From Syntrophorhabdaceae bacterium (lineage in GTDB: Bacteria; Desulfobacterota; Syntrophorhabdia; Syntrophorhabdales; Syntrophorhabdaceae): DNA of 64,000 bases. Numbering within the stretch: position 1 is the stretch's first letter; every line of letters begins with the position of its first letter. The notes beneath the pieces were generated by a model, which did no database searches, was not told where the DNA came from, and saw only the letters and a list, made by a program, of their open reading frames with translations. Position numbers and translations under genes: made by a program. The stretch spans positions 21,296 through 85,295 of the forward strand of contig DASXUJ010000088.1 in the NCBI GenBank assembly GCA_036504895.1. The letters are read 5' to 3'. Shown here one piece after another: positions 8,370-17,509 of this stretch.

Positions 8370-9602
8370 TTAATTCGCCTCGCTCATGACTTTCCGGAAT
8401 GCCCGGATCACGTCCTCTACGTCTGTCGGGGAAAGGGCCGGGGAAAGGGGGAGGCTGATGGTCCTGTCCCCGATCCGCTCCGCATTCGGGAACTCGCCCT
8501 CTTTCCAGCCATAGGTCTTCCGGTAGTAGGGATGACGATGGATGGGGATATAATGGACCCCCGTCCCTATGTTTTCCGCGGTGAGGGCATTGAGCACCCA
8601 GTCGCGGCTCCTCCCCAGGCGGTCGATATCGATGAGCGGGGTGTAGAGGTGATAGGCGTGGCGCGTCTCTTCCTCCACCGGCGCCGGCACGGTACAGGCG
8701 AGGTCGGCGAAGCTTCTGTTATAGGTATCCCATATGTCCCTGCGCTTCTCCCAGTAGGGCTCGATCCTCTTCAACTGCTCCACCCCTATGGCGGCGGTTA
8801 TGTCGGGCATATTGTACTTGAAGCCCGCGAAGACCACGTCGTAATGCTTGTACCCCTCGTCGGAAAACCTTTTCCACGCATCCTTGCTCATGCCGTGAAG
8901 GCCGAGGACTTTTACGGTCGAGGCGATCCTCTCGTCGTCCGTCACGATCATTCCCCCTTCGCCGGTAATGATATTTTTGGTGACATAGAAGCTGAAACAG
9001 CCGATATCGCCAAAGCTGCCCGATTTCTCGCCCCTGTATTCCGATTCGATCGCATGGGCGCAATCCTCGATGATCATGAGGTTATAGCGTTTCGCGATCC
9101 TCCGTATGGGGTCCATATCACAGCAACGGCCCGCGAAATGGACGACGAGGATGGCCTTTGTTTTCGCCGTGATCTTCTCCTCTATGAGAGAAGGCGAGAT
9201 ATTCATGGATGGGAGATCGCAATCGACGAGCACGGGGGTGGCGCCGCTGTGAATGATGGCATTGACCGTCGCGCAGAAGGTCATGGTGGTGGTGATCACC
9301 TCGTCGCCCGGCCCTACTCCGCTCGCCAGCAGGGAGAGATGGAGGGCCGCAGTGCACGAGTTGACCGCCACGGCGAAGCGCTTTCCCTTGTAGGCGGCAA
9401 AATCTTCCTCGAACTGATGGGCCAGGGGCCCCGTGCCGATCCAACGGCTTTTCAGGCAGGCGACCACCCGGTTGATCTCCGATTTTTCGATGAGGGGCGC
9501 CCCGAAGACGAGGAACTTCCCTTTTCGACGGGCAGGGGTCCCTCCATAGAGGGCCAGTTTCGTACTCGTCTTATTGTTCTTCTTATTTGCGGCGCATTTC
9601 AT
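8370..9602 (-). CDS. DegT/DnrJ/EryC1/StrS sugar aminotransferase
   Basis: A PLP-dependent enzyme that converts a keto nucleotide-sugar to an amino sugar. The N-terminal VFGAPLIEKSEINRVVACLKSRWIGTGP is the family opening; the PLP-binding sites VNSCTAALHLSL and IIEDCAHAIE are present, and the Schiff-base lysine is in SFYVTKNIITGEGG. Length (410 residues) is normal. The longest frame starts at 9692, but the ATG at 9602 overlaps the upstream glycosyltransferase by 20 bp and gives the expected N-terminus. With the GNAT downstream it probably makes an N-acetylated amino sugar of the exopolysaccharide. Confidence 0.9.
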   Translation of the reverse strand: MKCAANKKNNKTSTKLALYGGTPARRKGKFLVFGAPLIEKSEINRVVACLKSRWIGTGPLAHQFEEDFAAYKGKRFAVAVNSCTAALHLSLLASGVGPGDEVITTTMTFCATVNAIIHSGATPVLVDCDLPSMNISPSLIEEKITAKTKAILVVHFAGRCCDMDPIRRIAKRYNLMIIEDCAHAIESEYRGEKSGSFGDIGCFSFYVTKNIITGEGGMIVTDDERIASTVKVLGLHGMSKDAWKRFSDEGYKHYDVVFAGFKYNMPDITAAIGVEQLKRIEPYWEKRRDIWDTYNRSFADLACTVPAPVEEETRHAYHLYTPLIDIDRLGRSRDWVLNALTAENIGTGVHYIPIHRHPYYRKTYGWKEGEFPNAERIGDRTISLPLSPALSPTDVEDVIRAFRKVMSEAN

Positions 9603-10533
9603 GTCGTATATTCTCCCGCTCCAGAGCTTTATATATCTTCCTGTAGAACATGAGGGATAGATTTTCGTCTGACTTTGAGAGCCGCCGCGCAAGAAACAGC
9701 ATCAAAGGAATGGTCCTTCTGTTGACCAGGATGCCCGCGGCCAGGTATTTAAGCCTTTTCTTCGCCGGCAGCCCGAGATAAAAACCGACGGAGGCGAGCT
9801 CGTCCTTCAGGTGGGGCGATTTCTTGTACCAAAGGGCGAGTGTTTTCCCGCTCAGTTTCCCAAGCTCGAGATAGGACGTCTCCGTGAGGTGGTGGTAGTG
9901 GTAGCCGAGCGCCTCCGGCTTGTACATGATCCTGAGACCGTGGTGGGACAGCCTCTCGGCCAGCTCGACATCGTCGTTGTAGCGGAGACTCTCGTCAAAA
10001 AGGCCGTATTTCTCGAGAAATGTCTTCTTTACCGATATATTGCACGTGAAGAAGGCGTGCCAGTCCAGCTCCGTACGGCCCTTCCACAGGTCAAAGGCGG
10101 TATCGAGGTGCAATTTGGCGAATAAAGAGGGCGGCATATCGGGTGACATGGTGATCCTCCCGAGGACCGCCACATTTTCGGCCGGATATTCCCTATGGCA
10201 CGCGAGATGGGTCTCCAGTACCCCCGGGGTCGCCACGGTATCGTCGTTGAAAAAGAAGAGTATCGGTCCGGCCGCGTGGCGGATCGCATTATTGCGGGCG
10301 GCATTCTGGCCGCTGTTCGGCTGACGGAGGTAGAGCAGGTTGGGAAACACCTCCTCCTGAAAGCGTCTCGCCCTTTGGCCTGTATCGTCCCCGGATCCGT
10401 CGTCGGCCACGATCACCTGAAAATCCGCGAGGGGAAGGGTCTGCTTCGAGAGGGCGTCAAGGCATTTTTCGAGTATCTCGGCCCGGTTATAGGTGGGAAT
10501 GATCACGGTGGCAAGGATATTCCGGTCGGACAT
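9583..10533 (-). CDS. Glycosyltransferase family 2
   Basis: A 316-residue GT-A glycosyltransferase. VIIPTYNRAEILEKCLDAL opens the nucleotide-binding half, VIVADDGSGDDT holds the first aspartates, and FFFNDDTVA near residue 95 is the metal-binding DXD-like site. LRYNDDVELAERLSHHG near 195 is the ED-type catalytic-base region. There is no membrane anchor beyond a weak C-terminal hydrophobic patch. Its ATG overlaps by one base the stop (TAATG) of a 36-codon ORF and it overlaps the aminotransferase by 20 bp. It adds a sugar to the lipid-linked repeat on the cytoplasmic face. Confidence 0.9.
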   Translation of the reverse strand: MSDRNILATVIIPTYNRAEILEKCLDALSKQTLPLADFQVIVADDGSGDDTGQRARRFQEEVFPNLLYLRQPNSGQNAARNNAIRHAAGPILFFFNDDTVATPGVLETHLACHREYPAENVAVLGRITMSPDMPPSLFAKLHLDTAFDLWKGRTELDWHAFFTCNISVKKTFLEKYGLFDESLRYNDDVELAERLSHHGLRIMYKPEALGYHYHHLTETSYLELGKLSGKTLALWYKKSPHLKDELASVGFYLGLPAKKRLKYLAAGILVNRRTIPLMLFLARRLSKSDENLSLMFYRKIYKALERENIRHEMRRK

Positions 10534-10643
10534 TATTTATCTCTCTCCGGGAATTTTGTGCGCGGGTCGTGTGCTTCCTTCTCCCACGTGAGGGCGCGAT
10601 TATAACCGGTGCGTATCATCCTGATCTCACGCTCAATGGTCAC
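10533..10643 (-). CDS. Possible 36-residue small protein between two glycosyltransferases
   Basis: A GTG-initiated frame of 36 codons fills the gap between two glycosyltransferase genes. GGAAG lies about 6 bases before the GTG. It overlaps the end of the upstream gene by 11 bp, and its stop shares one base with the next ATG (TAATG). The product is hydrophilic, with EIRMIRTGYNRALTWEKE in the middle, and has no recognisable domain. Such exact packing favours real coupled translation, but a frame this short could be chance. It may be a small regulatory partner or merely a coupling device. Confidence 0.35.
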   Translation of the reverse strand: MTIEREIRMIRTGYNRALTWEKEAHDPRTKFPERDK

Positions 10644-11751
10644 GGGACACTTCCTTCATGATTTCAAGCATTTTCATCGCGGTCTTATCCCAGCCGAACT
10701 TCTTCGCCTGTTGAAATCCCTTCGCCCTCATCTCCGATTTTAGCGCGTCATTGGAGACCACGCGGAAAATCGCGTCACCCAGACCCTTCACATCGAGGGG
10801 GTCGAGGAGTATGCCCGCATCTCCCACCACTTCCGGCAGGGAGGTGAGGTCGGAGCTTATTACCGGACATCCCGAAGACATGGCCTCGAGACAGGGGAGC
10901 CCGAAACCTTCATATAGGGAAGGATAGACAAAGACATCTGCAAGGCCGTAGAAGAGGGGAAGGTGCTCCTCGGGCAGGAACCCGGTGAAAATGAGCTCGT
11001 TTTTCCAGGGTGAACGGCTGATCTCCTCCATCTCGTCAGGGGGCAGGAAATCCCTGACGCCTCCCACCACCAGCTGGTGGGGGATTCCTTTTTCCGTTTT
11101 CAACGCCCCGTAGGCGGCAACGAGGCTCCTCAAGTTCTTCCTCTTATTGAGCCTTCCCACGTAGAGTATGTACTCCCCTGTGACCCCGTAGCTTTTCACC
11201 ACTGCCCGGGCAGCCTCTCTATCCTCGAGGGGCTTGAAAAGGGGCCCCGCGCCGTTATACCCCACCTCGACATGATCGGGCGGCACATGATAATTCCTGA
11301 CGATGTCCTCTTTCGAAAATTCGGAGACGGTCATCACCTTGAAGGCCCGTCTCACATTATGGGGGATAAGGATCTGGTCCTTCACCCTTTCGAAGGCGGT
11401 GAAACATTCCGGGATGGCAAGAAAAGAAAGGTCATGGACCGTGAGGATAAGTTTTCCCCTGAAAAAAGGAGGGCCGTAATAATTCGCATGAAGAATGTCG
11501 ATCCGGTCCTTATAGGTCATAAGGCCCATACGAAGCATTCTGACGGGCGGCGACCCCGCCCCCAAAGAGCGGAGGCTTACGTGGGGATAGGAATCGAAGG
11601 TCCTGTAATAAGCATACGCGGAATCGGTCACGTAGAGGAGATAGGCGTTCGTTCTGTCGAGGGAGACGAGCCTCTCCACGAGGTTCCTCATATACGTACA
11701 GTTTCCCGTACCCTCTCTCTCCGCCAGATGAAAATCGATCCCTATCCTCAT
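10633..11751 (-). CDS. Glycosyltransferase family 4 (mannosyltransferase-like)
   Basis: A GT-B enzyme of family 4. The opening [20 protein letters not shown] is typical of the WbaZ/mannosyltransferase-like subgroup, and the donor half has [18 protein letters not shown] and the EX7E-type site [21 protein letters not shown] (about residues 285-304, shown here in part). GTG or ATG choices: the frame opens at 11757 but the second ATG at 11751 matches the family start. Upstream lies a 188-bp gap to the next glycosyltransferase, in which I see no gene and no clear terminator. It ends in the small 36-codon ORF. It probably adds mannose or a related hexose; this is family knowledge, not proven. Confidence 0.88.
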   Translation of the reverse strand: MRIGIDFHLAEREGTGNCTYMRNLVERLVSLDRTNAYLLYVTDSAYAYYRTFDSYPHVSLRSLGAGSPPVRMLRMGLMTYKDRIDILHANYYGPPFFRGKLILTVHDLSFLAIPECFTAFERVKDQILIPHNVRRAFKVMTVSEFSKEDIVRNYHVPPDHVEVGYNGAGPLFKPLEDREAARAVVKSYGVTGEYILYVGRLNKRKNLRSLVAAYGALKTEKGIPHQLVVGGVRDFLPPDEMEEISRSPWKNELIFTGFLPEEHLPLFYGLADVFVYPSLYEGFGLPCLEAMSSGCPVISSDLTSLPEVVGDAGILLDPLDVKGLGDAIFRVVSNDALKSEMRAKGFQQAKKFGWDKTAMKMLEIMKEVSRDH

Positions 11752-11939
11752 ATGCATTCTTTCTCTGTTTTATTTATCGGATAAGAGGGGAAAAACGTAA
11801 GAGCCGCCGTCGGTGCGGTTTTCTTCCGCTCCCCGTGCGCGCATCAGGAGTGTGACCTTCGGGTGAGGCGGGTGCATGGGCCTTCCCTTCACGGCCGGCC
11901 CGGCAATCCGGCTCAAAGAAAGACCGCCTACGCTCCCCT

Positions 11940-12917
11940 TCATTCCTTTTTGAAAAAGGCGCTATCGGCGGGATGGCGGAACATGTGGGTGAGGAGGTAT
12001 CCGGCATAGGCGCCCATCATCCGTGCTTTCCTCCTGCTCATATCTCTCCCCTGTCTCAGGTTATGGAGGCGGTAAAGCAGGAATCTGCCCAGGTATCCCC
12101 AGGCGAGGATAACGTCGAAGAGAAAGGCGGTATGGCCCCCGTGGTACGTTCGGTACAGCCTGCGAAGATTTTCGAGCCAGACCGGGGAAATACGCTCCTC
12201 AACACCACGGTCCGCACTCCCGCCCTGGAGATGCACGATCTTAAGGCGAGGCAGATAACAAATCCGGTACCCGAAAGACCTGATGCGGCAGCCCCACTCC
12301 ACATCCTCGGCATACATGAAGATCCCTTCGTTCAGAAGACCCGTGACGGGCAGTATGGACCTTCTCACGAGGAGATCGGCCCCGCATATCCAGTCCACGT
12401 CAAGCTCATTGCCGCCCGGGTTGCCGTTGAGAAAGAGGCCCTTGCATCGGCGAGGCCATACTCTGGAGAGGAAAAAGGCAAAATTGAAGGCGGTGATCAG
12501 CCCCGGCTTGAAGCCTGCGTCTCCTACCTGGCGGCTGCCGTCGGGAAAGACGAGACCACAACCGCTCGCACCCACATCCGCCGAGCGGTCCATGAATGCT
12601 ATCCAGTTCTTGAATATCGCAGGATCGGGTATTATCGTATCCGGGTTGAGGAGAAGGAGATATTCCCCTTTCGCCTCCCGGATCGCCCGGTTATTTGCCT
12701 TCGCGAACCCCTCGTTCGATTCATTTTGTATGAACCGTACTCCCCCGAACTGCGCTACAGCCGCTGCCGTGCCGTCGGTGGAGGCATTGTCCACCACGAT
12801 TATCTCATGGGGTACCCCCACATCATCCCGCGTAACGGAGGCGAGGCAGTCGGCAACAAAATTCTCGGTGTTCCAGGTAACTATTATTATCGAGAGCTTA
12901 AGGAAATCATTTCTCAC
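11940..12917 (-). CDS. Glycosyltransferase family 2 (rhamnosyltransferase-like)
   Basis: A 325-residue GT2 enzyme. KLSIIIVTWNTENFVADCL begins the Rossmann half, IIVVDNASTDGTAAA holds the nucleotide-binding aspartate, and LLLNPDTIIPD (about residue 95) is the DXD-like metal site; FMYAEDVEWGCRIRSFGY near 200 is the catalytic ED region, a form common in dTDP-rhamnosyltransferases. The open frame extends to 13244 across the upstream gene, but similarity starts only at the GTG at 12917, which is taken as start; an overlap of the longer form with the ligase gene is unlikely. The C-terminal helices probably lie on the membrane. Confidence 0.85.
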   Translation of the reverse strand: MRNDFLKLSIIIVTWNTENFVADCLASVTRDDVGVPHEIIVVDNASTDGTAAAVAQFGGVRFIQNESNEGFAKANNRAIREAKGEYLLLLNPDTIIPDPAIFKNWIAFMDRSADVGASGCGLVFPDGSRQVGDAGFKPGLITAFNFAFFLSRVWPRRCKGLFLNGNPGGNELDVDWICGADLLVRRSILPVTGLLNEGIFMYAEDVEWGCRIRSFGYRICYLPRLKIVHLQGGSADRGVEERISPVWLENLRRLYRTYHGGHTAFLFDVILAWGYLGRFLLYRLHNLRQGRDMSRRKARMMGAYAGYLLTHMFRHPADSAFFKKE

Positions 12918-13009
12918 AGGTAAGTTCGCGGGATTGCGCTTAAGCGGGGAGAGGACGCACCACAGCAGGTCCCCAATGGCGGAGGCCGGGCGCGGTATCG
13001 GGGAAAGGC

Positions 13010-14479
13010 CTAAAGACCAGGGCTCTCTTCCTTTCTCCTGAGGATGCTCATGGCTCCTATGAGGCCGAACATGGAATAGACGAGGGTTGACACATTCATC
13101 AGGATCCTGAACCCGGGATCGGCGGAGCCATGGATCAGCTGGGCAATCAGGCCCGCGGCTGCTCCCACTGCAATCGCCTGTTGCCAGGGAGGGGCCCTCA
13201 GCATCACTTTGAAGGCGATCACCAATGCGGCAATAAACATCCACAAAAACGCGATGAGGCCGACGGTGCCCGTCTCGGCCCAGACGGCAAGATAGAGGTT
13301 GTGGACCACGTGGGTCGAGGTCCTGAACAGACTGGAACCACCGGTGGTATCGTAGGTTTTGAAGACCTTGGCAAGATTGTTGAGCCCCACCCCGAAAACC
13401 GGGAACTGCCTCACGATGGACAAGGCCGCCTTGTTGAGCGGCGCCCTTGTGGCCGCGGAGCCAAAATCTTCATAGGTCAGGCGCTTCTGGACCGTGGGAT
13501 AGGCGAGTATGCCGAGACCGCAAAAGATCATTCCCACGAAGAAAAGCCCCACGAGGGTCTTGCTCTGGGTGATCTTCTTCCTTATGAGGCAGAAGAAGAC
13601 GAGGGCAAGGGGCAGGGGCAGGGACATCCATCCGCCACGGGACAGGGTGGTCATGATGCCCACCAGACCCACGATAGTCACGAAGGAGTACCATATCTTG
13701 CGCAGAGGCCTCTCCTCGCCCAGAAACATGGCGAACATGAGGGGTATGAGTATTTCGAAATAATAGGCGAGGATATTCGCATGGCCGATGGTCCCACTGG
13801 CCCGGCTGCCTGCATACCACACCTCGAGGGTTCCCAGCTCCCTTTCTCCCAGGGCGGAGAGACCGAGGGTGTGGCCGGTGTAATACTGGTACATGGCAAT
13901 TGCCGTTTCAATGACCACGCCAGCCGACAGGGTCAGCAGGAATGTATCTACCTGGGACCTGTCCTTCAGGTTCATCACGATAAAAAAGATTATGAGGAGC
14001 GATCCCAGGCGGGCCAACTCCAGCAGGCTGAGCTCCGGGGAAGCCGCGTTGGCGAAACTGAGCATGCCGCTCAGGATGTAAATAATGGGGGCCCACAGGA
14101 GGGTGCGGTTATACCTGAATGTCGGCTCCGTCGTCCTCTTGGTATAATGCTCGTACAGGAAAAGTACATATAAGAGAAGGGCGGAGAGGAGGCTCAGCCC
14201 TATGTCGATGCTCGTCACCCCCACGTACTCACGATAGAGAAGGTTGATGTCGAGGTTAAAGGGGATGCCCAGGCCGAGGAATATTATGGCGATGGAGGTG
14301 AGGTTCTTCCGGCTCGCAAAATAGAGTACCCCCACAAGAAACGCCAGGGCCGCCAGGAGGGCGAGGATGGTTTTCACCTTCAGCTCGTCGAGAAAAATAG
14401 CGGTAGCGGCAGCCCCTATCCCTAGAATAAAGGGGAGTACTATCCTGGCGTATGATTCTTTACGATAAGCGGGATACAT
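13010..14479 (-). CDS. O-antigen ligase/polymerase (Wzy/WaaL-like)
   Basis: A 489-residue membrane protein with about 12 transmembrane helices and a large periplasmic loop near residues 330-395. The Wzy_C signature is visible: MTTLSRGGWMSLPL before the loop and HVVHNLYLAVWAETGTVGL after it, with the conserved H-N and the glycine-rich helix. These proteins join undecaprenyl-linked repeat units (Wzy) or attach the glycan to a lipid (WaaL); sequence alone does not separate them. Given flippase, Wzz and Wza in the same operon, polymerase is the likelier role. It is 36 bp downstream of the ATPase gene. Confidence 0.85.
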   Translation of the reverse strand: MYPAYRKESYARIVLPFILGIGAAATAIFLDELKVKTILALLAALAFLVGVLYFASRKNLTSIAIIFLGLGIPFNLDINLLYREYVGVTSIDIGLSLLSALLLYVLFLYEHYTKRTTEPTFRYNRTLLWAPIIYILSGMLSFANAASPELSLLELARLGSLLIIFFIVMNLKDRSQVDTFLLTLSAGVVIETAIAMYQYYTGHTLGLSALGERELGTLEVWYAGSRASGTIGHANILAYYFEILIPLMFAMFLGEERPLRKIWYSFVTIVGLVGIMTTLSRGGWMSLPLPLALVFFCLIRKKITQSKTLVGLFFVGMIFCGLGILAYPTVQKRLTYEDFGSAATRAPLNKAALSIVRQFPVFGVGLNNLAKVFKTYDTTGGSSLFRTSTHVVHNLYLAVWAETGTVGLIAFLWMFIAALVIAFKVMLRAPPWQQAIAVGAAAGLIAQLIHGSADPGFRILMNVSTLVYSMFGLIGAMSILRRKEESPGL

Positions 14480-14515
14480 CGGTGCCTTGCCCTTTGCGCC
14501 TCATGGCCCGAAGGG

Positions 14516-15238
14516 CTACAGGAGATTATAGACAGCGCGGGGAATATAGTATTCTCGTTTGTTCAGAATGGCCCCGAAAATGTTCGCGTTGGCGGTCTCG
14601 AGGTTATGCTTTGCGGCCGAGGCCACTTCCCATCTCGTACCCTCGGCTTCTACCACCATCACGACTCCGTCCACATGGCTCGCAAGAATGGGCGTCTCCG
14701 GATATTGAGTCAGGGGGGCGGAATCAAAGATGATGAGATCGTGGATATCCCTCAGCTCATCAAGAAGCCTTATGAATTCAGGGGTTTCAAAGAGTAGTAT
14801 GGGATTTTGGACTTTTCGTCCCGCGGGAATGAAATAGAACCTTTCCGGCCTGACCTCGACCACGCCCGCTTTCAGGGATATCTCTTCCATGACGAGCTCC
14901 GAGAGGCCGTATTCCCTGTCGCACCCGAAATACTCATGGAGCACGGGGTTCCGGAGGTTTCCATCGATAAGGACCACGCTTTTCATCGAGCTGCTGGAGA
15001 AGGCACTCGCGATATTGAGCGCTATGGTCGACGCGCCTTCGCGGCGGTTGCATGATGCGACCACCATGGCGCAATTTCCTTTTCTGCCTTTTCTCGTTTT
15101 CTTGGGGACTGAGAGCAGGTCCCACGTGACCCGGTAAAAATGGTCGAATAGGCCGGGCATAAGGCGAAGGGCGGGCGGAAAACCGTGGGGACCGCCATAA
15201 TAACCCGATTCATCGGAAAGTTCTTGTTTATCTATCAT
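14516..15238 (-). CDS. BY-kinase/CpsD-like ATPase with degenerate Walker A
   Basis: A 240-residue ParA/MinD-fold protein of the CpsD/CapB family that normally phosphorylates tyrosines and controls chain length with Wzz. The Walker A region reads CNRREGASTIALNIA: the lysine expected before S/T is alanine. Walker A' reads VVLIDGNLRNP, with N where the second aspartate is usual, while Walker B LIIFDSAPL is intact. There is no tyrosine-rich tail; only a few tyrosines occur near the C-terminus (EYYIPRAVYNLL). It may therefore be a non-kinase scaffold or weak ATPase. It lies between the Wzz-like gene (66 bp) and the ligase, consistent with control of polymer length or export. Confidence 0.82.
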   Translation of the reverse strand: MIDKQELSDESGYYGGPHGFPPALRLMPGLFDHFYRVTWDLLSVPKKTRKGRKGNCAMVVASCNRREGASTIALNIASAFSSSSMKSVVLIDGNLRNPVLHEYFGCDREYGLSELVMEEISLKAGVVEVRPERFYFIPAGRKVQNPILLFETPEFIRLLDELRDIHDLIIFDSAPLTQYPETPILASHVDGVVMVVEAEGTRWEVASAAKHNLETANANIFGAILNKREYYIPRAVYNLL

Positions 15239-15304
15239 GGTTCTTCCTTCGTTTTATACCTGTCCATTCGAACCTCCTATGAGAAAAGGAGCGCAATTTC
15301 CCTG

Positions 15305-17458
15305 TCAGCTCCCCTTGCGGATCGTCTTTCCTTTTTCAGCCACCTCTTCCGGTATCAATATCTTCTGCCCGACCCAGAGGTTGGCGCCTATTCCCGGGTT
15401 TGCGGCCCTGACACGCTCTATTGCTTCATTGAAAATAAAATCATCGGGCACTGAAAACACATCTCTCAGGACGCCGACCAAAGTCTGCCCGCGGGTCACG
15501 GTGTGCTCGATCGCAACCGGCTTCTTCTTTTCCTGTGTCGCCGGCTCGGTCCTTCGCCCTACGGAGGGAGAGGCCTCCTCTCCCGATCTGATTGCAGATG
15601 GGGCAGCTTTACTCCGTCCCGCCTCAGCCGTGAGCTCTTCGCGGGCAGGATCTGAAGGAAGGGCCTCAAGAAGTGTTTTGTGGGAATCGCCAATGCCGGC
15701 GCCCGCACTAGGGTCTTCATGACCGCTGCCCGCCTTCGGCGCGGTAACCACCTGGGCGAGGTAGCGCTCTGACGCGGTAGGCTTGTTATTCCACTGGTCG
15801 GACGGGGAGCCGTTCACGGAAAAGTAGATGCAGAGACTCAGCGCACTCAGGGACAATACGGATATCCAGCTCCCGCTCGTGCTTCTCATGCTCATATTGG
15901 AGTGGGCGTCCACGGGAGCCGGAACCCCCGTACGGATCCTGCCCCTCATGCGGTCTCCCATGGCGACCAGATCGTCTATGATCGAGCGTCTTTCCCTGCG
16001 CCCGCTAAAAGGCACCGAAAGAAGCATGGGCACGCCGAGGTTCGTGAGTACATTATCCTCGTCTTTGAACGTATGGTCGAAGAATTCCCGGATCGCGGCA
16101 AACCCGAAACCGAAGAAGAGTCCCAGGAATGCGGCCATCCCGATAATAATCCCCTTCCTCGGGTAGGCGGGTGTGAGAGGCGGGATAGCGGGGGTCGCGA
16201 TCTTGACGCTTGAAATCCTTCTGGCGTCGAGGTCGTCCGATATCCTCAGGTCCTCTGCCTTCTTTTTATAGATCTGGTAGTTGCCTTCCACGAGGTCCCT
16301 CGTCCTCTGAAGTTGTTTCAGGGTGAGGGTCTTTGCGGTCACGCTGTCAAGTTTCTTCGTTTCCTCGGAAATTTCACGCTGAAGGCTGGTCCTCTTATTT
16401 TCCGCAAGGGCAAGCTCCATGTTGACTATGTTCGTCAAACTTTCCGCTTTCTGACTCCGAAGGTTGCCGAGCTGAAGGTCGATGGCCTTCACTTCATTCG
16501 CGGCAGTCGTATAGTTCTTGAGGAGCCGCTCGCGATCGATCTTGAGCTTAAAATAAGAATCGTCAAGAGTCCTGAGATAGGCCTGTTTGTCGAGCATGGC
16601 GCTTCCGATGTCCGGGGTCTCGATCCATACGCCGGGCGTCCTGGCCATTTCCTGGACCTTCTTGAGCTTTGTGCGCGCCTGTGCCGCGTCGACCATTACG
16701 AGGTTCAAACGATTATTGAGGTCGCCGATATTTCTCAGCAATATCTCTTTCTGCAGCTCGATGTTGGCGAGATTTGATTTCGAGATGAAGCCCTGGAGCT
16801 CGTCTTCCGCGTCCCTCAGCTTCTTTTCGAATAATTCGATCTGATCGATATAAAAACGATAGGAGCGCTGCGTCTCATACACCTTCGTGTGCTGGGTCAC
16901 ATACTCATCGGCATAGGCATTTGCTACCATGGCGGCGATTTGCGGATCGGTCCAGTCGAAAGTCAACCGTATCATATCCGTATCTTCAAGATATGTGACG
17001 CCCAGGGCCTTCAAAAAGACGCCGACCATATTCTTTTCAGTCGAAGCGGGTTTCTGTACGATTCCATATCGGAAGAGGAAATTGCGCACTTCCTCTTTGG
17101 CGCTCTCGTAGTAGCTTTTCCGGAATCCCGGGCCGTTCATCTGATCCTTGAGCCTCGACACGACTTTTTCGGTAAGGTATTCGCCTTTCAGAAGCTCCAT
17201 CTCGTTCCTGATGTTCTGGCTCCTCTCCTGGAAGACCATGTTGAACTGCTCCGGGGGAAACTGTTGCATGCCCGAGATCTGGGCTTTCCCCATTTTGATC
17301 AGGATTTTAGTTTCCGCCCTGTAACGCGGCGAGGTGAAGGCGCAGTAAATGAGGGCACCTCCGAGAGCGGCAAGAAGGACGATCGAAATGATCACCTTAT
17401 TCTTGAAAAAGGTGTTGAGTATGTCTCTCGTTGTGATGAGTCTTTTTTCCCCTGCCAT
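15305..17458 (-). CDS. Wzz/GumC-type chain-length protein with C-terminal LysM domain
   Basis: A 717-residue inner-membrane protein. Residues ~1-45 hold the first helix and Wzz start (DILNTFFKNKVIISIVLL), ~60-190 the Wzz domain, ~190-410 long coiled coils with a GNVR-type segment (ARRISSVKIATPAIPP), then a second helix near 435. A cytoplasmic linker with FKDEDNVLTNLGVPMLLSVP, usual in front of a BY-kinase, follows, but no kinase is fused. Instead a third helix near 535 (SVLSLSALSLCIYFSV) leads to a Pro/Ala-rich stretch and a LysM-like module at ~640-705 (HTVTRGQTLVGVLRDVF and NLWVGQKILIPEE). The third helix puts LysM in the periplasm, where it may bind peptidoglycan and fix the export complex to the wall. 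The partner ATPase is the next gene. Confidence 0.87.
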   Translation of the reverse strand: MAGEKRLITTRDILNTFFKNKVIISIVLLAALGGALIYCAFTSPRYRAETKILIKMGKAQISGMQQFPPEQFNMVFQERSQNIRNEMELLKGEYLTEKVVSRLKDQMNGPGFRKSYYESAKEEVRNFLFRYGIVQKPASTEKNMVGVFLKALGVTYLEDTDMIRLTFDWTDPQIAAMVANAYADEYVTQHTKVYETQRSYRFYIDQIELFEKKLRDAEDELQGFISKSNLANIELQKEILLRNIGDLNNRLNLVMVDAAQARTKLKKVQEMARTPGVWIETPDIGSAMLDKQAYLRTLDDSYFKLKIDRERLLKNYTTAANEVKAIDLQLGNLRSQKAESLTNIVNMELALAENKRTSLQREISEETKKLDSVTAKTLTLKQLQRTRDLVEGNYQIYKKKAEDLRISDDLDARRISSVKIATPAIPPLTPAYPRKGIIIGMAAFLGLFFGFGFAAIREFFDHTFKDEDNVLTNLGVPMLLSVPFSGRRERRSIIDDLVAMGDRMRGRIRTGVPAPVDAHSNMSMRSTSGSWISVLSLSALSLCIYFSVNGSPSDQWNNKPTASERYLAQVVTAPKAGSGHEDPSAGAGIGDSHKTLLEALPSDPAREELTAEAGRSKAAPSAIRSGEEASPSVGRRTEPATQEKKKPVAIEHTVTRGQTLVGVLRDVFSVPDDFIFNEAIERVRAANPGIGANLWVGQKILIPEEVAEKGKTIRKGS

Positions 17459-17509
17459 GGCCTTATCCCCCTATGATAGTTGTATCGGCCCCATACGTGC
17501 TGATCTTCA

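Noticed and set aside
8307..9653. Plus-strand open frame of 448 codons
   Set aside because: It is antisense to the DegT-type aminotransferase, which has all PLP motifs in the minus frame.
11774..12007. 77-codon minus frame in the gap between two glycosyltransferases
   Set aside because: It overlaps the end of the upstream glycosyltransferase in another frame, is rich in Arg/Pro/Ser and has no ribosome site.
12918..13244. N-terminal extension of the rhamnosyltransferase-like gene
   Set aside because: The frame is open but overlaps the ligase gene by 235 bp and shows no similarity; the glycosyltransferase fold starts at the GTG at 12917.
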